DNA of 64,000 bases from Kushneria avicenniae (GTDB lineage Bacteria > Pseudomonadota > Gammaproteobacteria > Pseudomonadales > Halomonadaceae), in assembly GCF_900112585.1 (NCBI RefSeq), contig NZ_FOLY01000004.1:473505-537504 (forward strand), written 5' to 3'. Shown piece after piece: positions 50,648 through 58,635 of the stretch. Position 1 is the stretch's first letter. Each line of letters begins with the position of its first letter. The position numbers and the translations under genes are program-made. Below the pieces are notes generated by a model. That model searched no databases and had not been told where the DNA came from. It saw only the letters and a list, made by a program, of their open reading frames with translations.

Positions 50648-50675
50648 ACAGCAGGCCTTCGGGCCTGCTGTTTTT
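50648..50675 (+). terminator. Terminator after valS
   Basis: Perfect 10-bp stem (50648-50657 with 50662-50671, loop TTCG) followed by TTTTT. Confidence 0.92.
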
Positions 50676-50869
50676 GTATCCAGCGTCTGTTTCGCCCGGG
50701 CGACAAGGTTTATTTTCCGGGGCGACTCCAACGCCACGCTTTACCTTAAAAAAATATTAAATTAACATGAACACTGTTCTATAACCTGCCCGATGACCTT
50801 TTTTTGACGGACGTGTACGCACGCCATACGCCTCGTGGTTATCGGGACCTGCCTCAGGAAAACAGTGTC

Positions 50870-51607
50870 ATGCACCTAAAAAGGATTCTCTACTGCAATC
50901 TGGCGGGCATTGCCCTGTTCGCAAGCTGGTTATGGTTCTCTGTCTGGCTGGTACTTGACGACGATATCTTCTGGTTTTTCAACCAGTTCATTACCAGTGC
51001 GCATCCGGTCTGGGTCAACTTTCTGGCCGTGGTCAATACGCGCTACTTCGACGCCGCTTCTTTTGTCATGCTGTTGGCCATTCTGGGCTGGGCCGTACAT
51101 CTGGACAGGCGACCGGGGCGTTTCTGGCGCTGGCTGGGGGTGAGCGTGACCATGTTGATCACGGCCGGGCTTCTGGCGCTGGCCACCAACAAACTGCCCT
51201 ATGGCCACCCAAGTCCGACACTCAGCCTTGACCACGTCAATTTTCTGACCGATGTGGTGTCATTTGATACCAAGGATGCTGCCAAAAACAGTTTTCCCGG
51301 CGATCATGGCCTGATGCTGATGGTCTTTACGGCGTTCATCCTGCGCTTTGGCGATCGTCGACCGGCTGTTCTCAGCGCCATCATGATTGCCGTGCTCAGT
51401 GCGCCGCGCGTCATGGCTGGCGCCCACTGGCTGCAGGATGTCTACATGGGCTCACTGGCCATTGCGCTGGTGGTTCTGCCCTGGGTGCTTTGCACCCCCA
51501 TCGCCCCGGGCTGTGTAGGGGCCATTGAACGCCTGGCAGCGCGCCTGCATCTACCCGGCGCCTGTCACCCTCCATCCGATACCAGTAACGCCCGGCGTAC
51601 CGCCTGA
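50870..51607 (+). CDS. lpxT: LpxT-like lipid A 1-diphosphate synthase (PAP2 family)
   Basis: Probably transfers a phosphate from undecaprenyl diphosphate to lipid A in the inner membrane. 245 residues with about six helices. It follows E. coli LpxT closely: FFNQFITSA, SPTLSLDHVN, FDTKDAAKNSFPGDHG, and APRVMAGAHWLQDVYMGS, which hold the PAP2 catalytic His residues. ATG at 50870 with CAGGAA upstream. The preceding 190 bp are AT-rich, with a GAACA-C-TGTTC dyad at 50769-50779. A plain undecaprenyl-diphosphatase is the alternative. Confidence 0.8.
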   Translation: MHLKRILYCNLAGIALFASWLWFSVWLVLDDDIFWFFNQFITSAHPVWVNFLAVVNTRYFDAASFVMLLAILGWAVHLDRRPGRFWRWLGVSVTMLITAGLLALATNKLPYGHPSPTLSLDHVNFLTDVVSFDTKDAAKNSFPGDHGLMLMVFTAFILRFGDRRPAVLSAIMIAVLSAPRVMAGAHWLQDVYMGSLAIALVVLPWVLCTPIAPGCVGAIERLAARLHLPGACHPPSDTSNARRTA

Positions 51608-51615
51608 CGCGACAA

Positions 51616-51637
51616 GGGGCACCCGACCGGGTGCCCC
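51616..51637. terminator. Terminator-like hairpin after lpxT
   Basis: Perfect nine-base stem (51616-51624 with 51629-51637, loop GACC) between convergent lpxT and gloA; weak T tract. Confidence 0.62.
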
Positions 51638-51663
51638 CTGCTCTCTCAAGGTACTGGTGATGC

Positions 51664-52107
51664 TTACCAGCTGCCGGTGTTTTCCATCGACGCCCAGGGC
51701 GCCTGCTCGGGCTTCGGATCACCCTTTTGCAACAACTCGATGGAAATGCCGTCGGGCGATTTGACAAAGGCCATATGGCCATCACGCGGTGGACGGTTGA
51801 TCGTCACACCGTTATCCATCAGATGCTGGCAGGTGGCGTAAATGTCATCGACTCGATAGGCCAGGTGGCCGAAATTGCGGGCACCGGTGGTCAGCTCTTC
51901 AGGATCCCAGTTCCAGGTCAGTTCAAGCTCGGGTGCCTGCTGCTCGCTGGAGGTTTTTTCGTCATCGCGTGCGGCCAGAAAGATCAGGGTAAAACGTCCC
52001 TTCTCGCTCTCCTTGCGACGCACTTCCTTCATACCCAGCAAATCGCAGTAAAAATGCAGGGACTGATCGATATCAGTGATACGTACCATGGTATGTAGAT
52101 ATTGCAC
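51664..52107 (-). CDS. gloA: Lactoylglutathione lyase (glyoxalase I)
   Basis: Isomerises the methylglyoxal-glutathione adduct. 147 residues from a GTG at 52107 preceded by GAGGAG. VQYLHTMVRITDIDQSLHFYCDLLGMK fixes the family; metal ligands are the first His, Glu in ELELTWNW, His in FGHLAYRV and Glu in ISIELLQ. A short charged insertion (DDEKTSSEQQ) and a longer C terminus distinguish it from E. coli GloA. Confidence 0.92.
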   Translation of the reverse strand: MQYLHTMVRITDIDQSLHFYCDLLGMKEVRRKESEKGRFTLIFLAARDDEKTSSEQQAPELELTWNWDPEELTTGARNFGHLAYRVDDIYATCQHLMDNGVTINRPPRDGHMAFVKSPDGISIELLQKGDPKPEQAPWASMENTGSW

Positions 52108-52272
52108 GGTGATCTCCTCGAAATCGTATGGTGCATGTTTTGAAACGCACATGACGCATCGGCTGCCACGTTCGGCCAACGCATGCCATCTGGTGAATGT
52201 CTTGAAACGATGGCACTGTAATGCCGGCGAGCAGATCGTTTTTCAAGTCAGCGCCGGCATACGGGGTAGGTC

Positions 52273-52674
52273 ATGTCATTTTTCAACAATGAACATCTGG
52301 GCAAACTGATCCTTCGAATGGCGCTGGGCGCAACACTGTTGCTGCACGGCATTGCCAAGATCGGCGCCTCTGGTGTGGTGGATCGCATCGGTGATCACCT
52401 CCAGAACTGGAGCCTGCCAGCACCATTGGCCTTCGGCGTGTTCATTGGCGAGCTGGTGGCGCCGCTGATGATTCTTGCAGGCTGGCACTGTCGGATCGGC
52501 GGGGCCCTGGCCGCCATTAACATGCTGTTTGCCATCGTCCTGATGCGTCTGAACGCCGTCTGGGCATTAAGCGATGCCGGCGGCTGGCGCATCGAAACCG
52601 AGATACTGATGCTGGGGGCGGCGCTGGCACTGATGTTTTGCGGCAGCGGTCGCATGGCCATTCGCCCTGACTAG
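52273..52674 (+). CDS. DoxX family membrane protein
   Basis: 133 residues, four membrane helices (about 11-28, 50-70, 75-95, 108-127). DoxX/DoxD pattern: LILRMALGATLLLHGIAKI and FIGELVAPLMILAGW. Members associate with oxidative stress or sulfur/thiol metabolism elsewhere; no specific role can be read here. GGGTAGG precedes the ATG. Convergent with the next gene, 11 bp away. Confidence 0.86.
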   Translation: MSFFNNEHLGKLILRMALGATLLLHGIAKIGASGVVDRIGDHLQNWSLPAPLAFGVFIGELVAPLMILAGWHCRIGGALAAINMLFAIVLMRLNAVWALSDAGGWRIETEILMLGAALALMFCGSGRMAIRPD

Positions 52675-52685
52675 CGATAGACCCA

Positions 52686-53378
52686 TCAAAGCGTCAGATT
52701 ATCGGTTCTGACCTCCAGCTGGTTCAGACGCTGTGCCAGAAGCCCGGGGAAGCGGCTATACCATGTCTGGTTCAGCGGCGAGGGATGCGGCAGCGGATAG
52801 AGCGTAAACGTTTGCGCTTCTCCCTGTGGATCTTCCAGTGTCACCTCGATGCTGCTTTCAAAACGATCCTCACGCTTCCAGAATGCCTCCAGACGATCGC
52901 GCTCTGCCTTTTCAAGGCCGATACCAAACCACAAAAAGGCCTCACGCCCCAGCGTGATCAGGGTGCGCCCTTCCCAGCGCGAAATCAGCAGCTCGTTCAT
53001 CAGGCCGTGAAAGTGCCGCTTGACCTTCATAGACCACGCCTTGTTGCCTATCGGCTTGTAAGGCACCGTATTGATCCAGAAAAAATGCTCGCCCACGGCG
53101 CGTGAGGCCTCAAAATCCGGCATTTTCTCGCCGTAAAGGTGCTCGTAAAGCGCCTTTCTGACCAGTTGCCCGCCCGCTCCAATAAAGGGCTCACCAAAGC
53201 GCACCTCGTCGCGACCGGGGTCCCGGCCGAAGAAACCGACGCGCAGATTGCGCTGACCCAGCCCGATAATGGGATCGAGCGGGTCGCGCTCAAAGCGCTT
53301 GTAAACCTCGACATCGATGCCGTCAGTGTCGGCCGCCAGCACTCTGAAGGCCCTGTGCTGACGTTCGTTCAGGGACAT
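52686..53378 (-). CDS. Uracil-DNA glycosylase superfamily protein
   Basis: 230 residues. Motif-1-like VGFFGRDPGRDEVRFGEPFIGAGG and the C-terminal LPHPSPLNQTWYSRFP (motif 2, HPSP) mark the UDG fold. Between them, the WINTVPYKP and LITLGREAFLWFG segments are typical. The subfamily is uncertain, and the usual uracil-pocket Asn is not obvious. I chose the ATG at 53378 over a GTG at 53387 because of AAGGAG spacing. Probably DNA repair. Confidence 0.75.
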   Translation of the reverse strand: MSLNERQHRAFRVLAADTDGIDVEVYKRFERDPLDPIIGLGQRNLRVGFFGRDPGRDEVRFGEPFIGAGGQLVRKALYEHLYGEKMPDFEASRAVGEHFFWINTVPYKPIGNKAWSMKVKRHFHGLMNELLISRWEGRTLITLGREAFLWFGIGLEKAERDRLEAFWKREDRFESSIEVTLEDPQGEAQTFTLYPLPHPSPLNQTWYSRFPGLLAQRLNQLEVRTDNLTL

Positions 53379-53522
53379 GGTCGCCACTCCTTGTTACTCT
53401 CTGGTCATTCCTTGATGCATTCGGCCCCATACTGGCCACACCAATATCGGCTCTGAGGGTACAAGCATAGTTGCCTGAACCAGAGACGATATCCATCCAA
53501 CGAAAGGAGTCGTAGAAAAGCG

Positions 53523-54581
53523 ATGGATTCCCTGACACAGGCCTGCCTTGGCGGAGCACTGGGTGGCGCCATACTGGGGCGTCGGCTGGGCCGTAAATCG
53601 ATCCTGCTGGGTGCCGTAACCGCCACCCTGCCCGACCTTGACAGCTTCATCGACTACGGCAGCGCCGTGGCCGACTACACCTATCATCGCAGCGTCACGC
53701 ATTCACTTTTTGCCCTGTCACTGCTGGCCGGTATGTTCACCCTTGTCTGCGCGCGCCTGCCTGCGGCCCGAAAAGTGCCCACTCGACAATGGCTCTGTTT
53801 CTGGTGGCTCTGTCTGATCACTCACCCCCTTCTGGATGCCTTTACCACTTACGGCACCCAACTGCTCTGGCCTATCACCTCGCCGCCGGTGGCCTGGAAA
53901 ACAATTTTCATCATCGATCCGCTCTATACACTTCCCATGCTGCTGGGCCTTGTCGTGGCATTGATCAAAGGCACACAGGGACGCGCGGTTATCATCGGTC
54001 TGGCCATTTCCACCGCTTATCTGGGGTTTTCCATCGCAGCCAAGTCCATGGTGATGGCGCAGGTGTCTCCGGCACTGGTGCAACGCGGGCTGGATGATCG
54101 CCCGGTCATGATCCAGCCAACACCGCTGAACACGCTGGTGTGGCGCGTGACCGTCATTGACGATGACCGCCAGCTGGAAGCGCTGGTCAGCATCTTCGAT
54201 GACCGTGACACCCTTGCCTTCGACAGCTTCCAACGACCGATGGCATTCCGGGACCTGATGATCGACAGCTGGGCCGGCCAGCGTCTTGGCTGGTTTTCAG
54301 CGCCTTTCTGGCGTAGTGAGGTGCGAGATGGAACTCTGGTCGTGACCGATCTCCGCATGGGACAGCCAGGTGCCTATTTCTTTGCCTTTGTCATCGCTGA
54401 ACGCGATGATAGCGGTCAATGGCATTCGGTTACATCTCGTCCGGCCGACATTGCCCGACCCGATATCGGACTGCTGCCGGCACTGCTGAAACGCATTACA
54501 AACCCCGATGCCCTTTGTCCATCGGACTTTGGTGACCGCGACCGGCTACTGCCCGACGCCGAATGCCGGCCTCAAATATAG
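53523..54581 (+). CDS. YdjM-like membrane-bound metal-dependent hydrolase (DUF457)
   Basis: 352 residues. N-terminal DUF457 domain with MDSLTQACLGGALGGAILG, ATLPDLDSFIDYG, YHRSVTHSL and LITHPLLDAFTTYGTQLLWP, carrying the conserved Asp/His residues and four or five membrane helices. The C-terminal 150 residues form a soluble extension ending in Cys-rich PDALCPSD. In E. coli ydjM is an SOS gene; no LexA box is evident here. Ribosome binding site AAGGAG is 12 bases from the ATG. Confidence 0.83.
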   Translation: MDSLTQACLGGALGGAILGRRLGRKSILLGAVTATLPDLDSFIDYGSAVADYTYHRSVTHSLFALSLLAGMFTLVCARLPAARKVPTRQWLCFWWLCLITHPLLDAFTTYGTQLLWPITSPPVAWKTIFIIDPLYTLPMLLGLVVALIKGTQGRAVIIGLAISTAYLGFSIAAKSMVMAQVSPALVQRGLDDRPVMIQPTPLNTLVWRVTVIDDDRQLEALVSIFDDRDTLAFDSFQRPMAFRDLMIDSWAGQRLGWFSAPFWRSEVRDGTLVVTDLRMGQPGAYFFAFVIAERDDSGQWHSVTSRPADIARPDIGLLPALLKRITNPDALCPSDFGDRDRLLPDAECRPQI

Positions 54582-54649
54582 ATTGCCTGCACAGGGCGCC
54601 GACGTTGGATATCCTCACCCTTCAGACCAGCCATGAGAGAGAAGCTTTA

Positions 54650-55567
54650 ATGATCGAGTTCCGGCACCTGCGCACCCTGCTGGCGCTGCGCGATACCGGG
54701 TCACTGGTGGAAGCCGCCGAGCGCGTGCATCTGACTCAGTCGGCGCTGTCTCATCAGCTCAAGGATCTGGAAGAGCGGCTGGGCTGTCCGCTCTTTCTGC
54801 GCAAGACGCGACCGGTACAGTTCACCCGCGCCGGCCAGCGGCTGCTGGGACTGGCCGAGCAGATACTGCCGCAGATTCGCAACGCCGAGCGCGATATCGC
54901 CCGCATGGCCGGTGGCGAGCAGGGCCGTCTGCACATGGCCATCGAATGCCACAGCTGCTTTCAGTGGCTCATGCCCACCATCGATCACTTCCGCGACCAC
55001 TGGCCCGAGGTCGAGGTCGACATCCCGGCGGGTCAGCATTTTGATCCGCTGCCGGCGCTGGCTCGCGAACAGCTCGATCTGGTCATCACGGCCGACCCGC
55101 AGCCGCTGCCACGTATTCACTATGAGCCGCTGTTTCGCTATGAGAGCCTGCTGGCCGTGGCGCGCCAGCATGCGCTGGCCGACAAACGTTACGTGATGCC
55201 AAAGGATCTGGAGGACCAGATCCTGATTACCTATCCGGTAGAGCATTCCAAGCTGGATGTCTTTACCCGATTTCTGGAACCTGCCGGCGTTCATCCGCGT
55301 GAGACCCGTACAGCCGAACTGACCATGATGATGATGCAGCTGGTAGCCAGCGAACGCGGGGTCTGCGCCCTGCCCAACTGGGCGCTGACCGAATATCTGG
55401 AAAGGGATTATGTGCGGGCCTGCTCGCTGGGCAGGGACGGCGTGTGGGGCACACTGTATGCCGCCGTCCGCCTCGATCAGATGAGCCAGGTCTGGATGAG
55501 CGATTTCCTGCGTACTGCCCGCGAGACATCCTTCGCCGTGCTCAACGGCATTCGTCCGGCCGGCTGA
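54650..55567 (+). CDS. metR: LysR-type regulator MetR
   Basis: Homocysteine-responsive activator of methionine genes. 305 residues from the ATG at 54650: winged helix MIEFRHLRTLLALRDTGSLVEAAERVHLTQSALSHQL, effector domain with IAIECHSCFQWLMP typical of MetR, and YPVEHSKLDVFTRFLEPAGV. No metE or metH is next to it. Convergent with the sensor kinase gene, four bases between stops. Confidence 0.92.
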   Translation: MIEFRHLRTLLALRDTGSLVEAAERVHLTQSALSHQLKDLEERLGCPLFLRKTRPVQFTRAGQRLLGLAEQILPQIRNAERDIARMAGGEQGRLHMAIECHSCFQWLMPTIDHFRDHWPEVEVDIPAGQHFDPLPALAREQLDLVITADPQPLPRIHYEPLFRYESLLAVARQHALADKRYVMPKDLEDQILITYPVEHSKLDVFTRFLEPAGVHPRETRTAELTMMMMQLVASERGVCALPNWALTEYLERDYVRACSLGRDGVWGTLYAAVRLDQMSQVWMSDFLRTARETSFAVLNGIRPAG

Positions 55568-55571
55568 ACCA

Positions 55572-57278
55572 TCAGCTGTACTCTTCTGCGGCCTCGTAAT
55601 GGCGCGGCAGGGTCAGGATAAACTGGGCACCACCCAACTCCGGGGCCGTGTCGACCGTGATGCGACCGTGATGCCAGTGCACGATACGCGCCACGATGGC
55701 CAGCCCCAGGCCATAGCCGCCAACGCCGGGCTGATGCCGGGTACGGCTGTCATCCAGCCGAGCGAAGGGTTTGAAGATGCGCTCGCGCTCCCCGGCAGGT
55801 ACCCCTGCGCCATCGTCCTCGACGCTGAGATACACCAAGCGTTCATCGCCCAGCAGACGAACATGAACCCGGGTGCCGGCATGGTTACAGGCGTTGGACA
55901 CCAGATTCTGCAGCGCCCGCTGTAGATAACGGGCATCGGCATGCACGCTGAGTTCCTGCCCGCCGGTGACTTCGAGCGTCAGCTGCGGATGCAGCGGCGT
56001 GAGCGTTTCAACGACGCGATCGGCAATCTCGCGCACTTCAAGGCTTGCCGGTTCCAGCGGCAGCATCCCATCGGTAGCGCTGTCCAGTCGCGCATAGGTC
56101 AGGATCTCATCGATCAGGCGATCGATGGATTCGATATCGTCGTCCACCCCTTTCAGCAGCCGTCGAATACCCGGTGACTCACTCATGTCATCGACCATCT
56201 GCAGCGCAAAGCGTACCCGTGCCACGGGGGTTCGAAACTCGTGTGATACCGCGCGCATCAGATCCTGCTGCGAAGAGAGTACCGCCTGAACCTGATCGGC
56301 CATGGTATTGAAGGCCAGCCCCAGCTGGGTGAGATACTCTCCTTCCTGAATGGTCACGCGGGCGTTGTAGTCCCCGCCCGTAAAGCTTGCCGTGGTCTGT
56401 TCAAGTCTGGTCAGGCGCTTTTCCACGCTACGCATGATGAAATAGATCGCCAGGCCCAGCATGGTCAGCATCAGCGCCATGACAATGGAAATGGTCACAA
56501 TAGGCAGTGACTCAAAGGGTGACAGCGGCCCGACCATGATCCAGCGTCCGCCGGAGAACTGGGCGTAGAACCCAAGACTTGAGCGCTCGGCCACCACATT
56601 GATCACGACGTGACCGGCGTTGAGCTGTGTCAGCTGGCTATTGGAAAGCCCAGGCGGCGTACCGCTGCCCATGCCCATGGGCAGCGAGATTCGGCTGCGC
56701 AGCGCCTGAAAGCGGGCCTCGCGTTCGTCTTCCGGCGAGAGTTCGAGCCACTGTCGCAGCAGGGACACCAGCTGCAGGGGCTGCTGTTCGGAGAGCCCGG
56801 TGAAGTGCGCCACCAAGATTGCATCGTCTTCCCCCGGCAGGCGCTGATAAAGCTGCCAGCCGATCTCGCCCTGGGCCTGGCGGGCCAGCACGTCCCCACG
56901 CGCCAGACGGCGACGGTCCATGAAACCCAGCATCAGCGTTTCAGAATCCGACAGCGCCAGGCGAATGCCCAGCTCTTCTTCATAAGCGCTCAGCCATGCA
57001 TCGCGGGAGCTCTCAGGCTGGCTGGCCACCAGTGAAGTCAGAAGCGCCATTGGTCCGCTGGCCAGGCGCTGGCGATAGTGATCCTCTCGCCAGTCATCAA
57101 TCAGCCATGACGCGGCCACGCCGATCCAGAAGATCGCCATGAGAGAGAGAAACAGGGTCAGATAGAGGCGGCGAAAACCACCATGGGCAGACAGAGGTCG
57201 ATGTGGCGGAGGCGCCAGACCGTCTGAACTGTTAGAGCGGCCTTGCCATGGAACCAGAGAAGGAAATCTTGACGGCAT
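55572..57278 (-). CDS. rstB: RstB-like sensor histidine kinase
   Basis: 568 residues, longer than E. coli RstB (433), mostly through a larger periplasmic sensor. Plan: basic N terminus, helix 1 (about 38-60), periplasmic domain (60-258), helix 2 (259-282), HAMP, HisKA with AVSHEFRTPVARVRFALQM, and HATPase with NLVSNACNHAG, DDGAGVP, GGYGLGLAIV. AGGA precedes the ATG. Co-transcribed downstream of the response regulator, 73 bp apart. Confidence 0.88.
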   Translation of the reverse strand: MPSRFPSLVPWQGRSNSSDGLAPPPHRPLSAHGGFRRLYLTLFLSLMAIFWIGVAASWLIDDWREDHYRQRLASGPMALLTSLVASQPESSRDAWLSAYEEELGIRLALSDSETLMLGFMDRRRLARGDVLARQAQGEIGWQLYQRLPGEDDAILVAHFTGLSEQQPLQLVSLLRQWLELSPEDEREARFQALRSRISLPMGMGSGTPPGLSNSQLTQLNAGHVVINVVAERSSLGFYAQFSGGRWIMVGPLSPFESLPIVTISIVMALMLTMLGLAIYFIMRSVEKRLTRLEQTTASFTGGDYNARVTIQEGEYLTQLGLAFNTMADQVQAVLSSQQDLMRAVSHEFRTPVARVRFALQMVDDMSESPGIRRLLKGVDDDIESIDRLIDEILTYARLDSATDGMLPLEPASLEVREIADRVVETLTPLHPQLTLEVTGGQELSVHADARYLQRALQNLVSNACNHAGTRVHVRLLGDERLVYLSVEDDGAGVPAGERERIFKPFARLDDSRTRHQPGVGGYGLGLAIVARIVHWHHGRITVDTAPELGGAQFILTLPRHYEAAEEYS

Positions 57279-57351
57279 CGTCCATCCTTTACATGGGTGC
57301 TTTACAGTAGACGAGGCCGCCCTTGATGAGACAGGTCAGATCCCTGCTGAC

Positions 57352-58065
57352 TCAGATCTCGCGAACAAACAGATATCCCTTGCTGCGCACCGTCTTGATA
57401 CGCTGAGGCTGGTGCGGATCGTCACCGATCTTGGGTCGAATGCGCGATACGCGCACGTCTATTGAACGATCCTGTCCATCATAGCGGATGCCGCGCAGCG
57501 CAGAGAATATCTCTTCACGCGTCAGCACCCGTCCGGCATGCGAGGCAAGCAGCCACAGCAGATCGAACTCGGCGCTGGTCAGATCGATGCGATCGCCGTT
57601 GAGCCATGCTTCTCTGGTCGAGGAATCCACCACCAGATCGCGGAATTCAAGGCGGGTCTCTTCCTCCTCGACGGCTTCGGTACCATCGGCACGGCGCAGC
57701 AGAGCGCGCATTCGGGCCAGAAGCACGCGCGGCGGGACCGGCTTGGGAACGTAGTCATCCGCACCCATTTCAAGTCCCAGCACCTGATCCATGTCGTCGG
57801 TTCGGGCCGTCAGCATCAGGATGGGACCGGGATACTGATGACGCACGCGACGGCAGATGGACAGGCCGTCCTCGCCCGGCAGCATCAGGTCAAGAATGAC
57901 CAGATCCGGCCGCAGGGAGAGGATGCGCTCGACGCCATTGGTCCCATCGTGTTCAACGCTGACCCTGAAACCATTGCCTTCAAGATACTCACGCGTCAAC
58001 GCGGCCAGTCGTTCATCGTCTTCGATGATAAGAATGTGTTCGTTGGCGGTTGTAATGTTATCCAA
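57352..58065 (-). CDS. rstA: RstA-like OmpR-family response regulator
   Basis: 237 residues. Receiver domain with IIEDDERLA, phospho-acceptor Asp59 in LVILDLMLPGEDG and the conserved Lys in DDYVPKPVPP; the C-terminal winged helix has SAEFDLLWLLASHAGRVLTREEI and DRSIDVRVSRIRPKIGDD. No ATG fits: the frame begins at TTG 58065 with a GGACGAG upstream. Shares a 570-bp divergent intergenic region with nrdA. Confidence 0.9.
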   Translation of the reverse strand: MDNITTANEHILIIEDDERLAALTREYLEGNGFRVSVEHDGTNGVERILSLRPDLVILDLMLPGEDGLSICRRVRHQYPGPILMLTARTDDMDQVLGLEMGADDYVPKPVPPRVLLARMRALLRRADGTEAVEEEETRLEFRDLVVDSSTREAWLNGDRIDLTSAEFDLLWLLASHAGRVLTREEIFSALRGIRYDGQDRSIDVRVSRIRPKIGDDPHQPQRIKTVRSKGYLFVREI

Positions 58066-58121
58066 GGCTCGTCCGTCCGATCATTGATAAAAAAGCTTCC
58101 GTGCCGTTACCGGTACAGTCC

Positions 58122-58142
58122 TGCCCGGGCCAGGCCCGGGCA
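58122..58142. repeat. Perfect 21-bp GC palindrome upstream of rstA
   Basis: Ten-base arms (58122-58131 and 58133-58142) around a single A. It lies 57-77 bp before the rstA start. With no gene ending here, it is more likely a protein site or leader hairpin than a terminator. Confidence 0.6.
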
Positions 58143-58413
58143 TTCGGCAGGCAGACAGCGATAAATGTGACCTTTAAACCCAACGGTCGTTCAATTTTGC
58201 AACATTGTGCCACTGTTACACGAACGTGCCCATACAATCGAACCGTATTTGCACACGATTCTCATCGTCAGGCACTGATCAGCATGAATCCGGAGTTACT
58301 CATGATCGCTGGCGCTGAATTATTCGCGACAAAACACCGTGGGTCTCATAGATTTTTTCATGTAACTGCAAATATTCCAGCCATTACAGGGCTTTCAGAA
58401 AAATAAGCACAAC

Positions 58414-58422
58414 TTGTCCACA
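58414..58422 (+). promoter_or_regulatory. DnaA box upstream of nrdA
   Basis: TTGTCCACA differs by one base from the strong DnaA box TTATCCACA. The nrdAB promoter of E. coli is also DnaA-regulated. It ends 37 bp before the first NrdR box. Confidence 0.5.
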
Positions 58423-58459
58423 GAATACCCCGCCTTTTCGTGTTGAGACGTTCTTCCAG

Positions 58460-58475
58460 ACACACTATATTGTGC
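58460..58475 (+). promoter_or_regulatory. NrdR box 1
   Basis: The 16-mer fits the consensus acaCwAtATaTwGtgt at all but two positions (C at 6, C at 16). Paired with box 2 at a 31-bp step, three helical turns, as is typical for NrdR. Confidence 0.82.
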
Positions 58476-58490
58476 CTACTTTTTGAGAAG

Positions 58491-58506
58491 ACACACCATG
58501 TAGTGT
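58491..58506 (+). promoter_or_regulatory. NrdR box 2
   Basis: The 16-mer matches the same consensus apart from positions 6, 7 and 10. Together with box 1 it predicts repression of nrdAB by NrdR-dATP. nrdR itself is outside the window. Confidence 0.82.
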
Positions 58507-58635
58507 TTCAAAGCAAACACACCAGTGATGTGTCAATACCCTTTGTGATCCAATTTTCGAGCCCGTTGTTGCCCGTTTTCGCCATTTGAACAACGGGACA
58601 GAACGGTTTTGTCCTTACGGCAGGAAGGTAACGTT

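Larger units (their letters stand above)
58066..58635. promoter_or_regulatory. 570-bp divergent regulatory region between rstA and nrdA
   Basis: No gene is supported here; the open frame at 58101-58406 has no homology or ribosome binding site. From left to right it holds a 21-bp palindrome, an AT-rich central part, a DnaA-like box, two NrdR boxes and a third weaker ACACA-N7-TGTGT dyad (58517-58533). The nrdA leader after the NrdR boxes is about 130 bases. Confidence 0.7.

Noticed and set aside
53461..53522. LexA box before the ydjM-like gene
   Set aside because: No CTGT-N8-ACAG pattern is present, so SOS control as in E. coli is not supported.
57538..58164. 208-codon plus-strand frame opposite rstA
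   Set aside because: Antisense to a full response regulator gene; no homology.
58101..58406. 101-codon frame in the rstA-nrdA intergenic region
   Set aside because: Starts inside the palindrome region, has no ribosome binding site, shows no domain and overlaps regulatory sequence.
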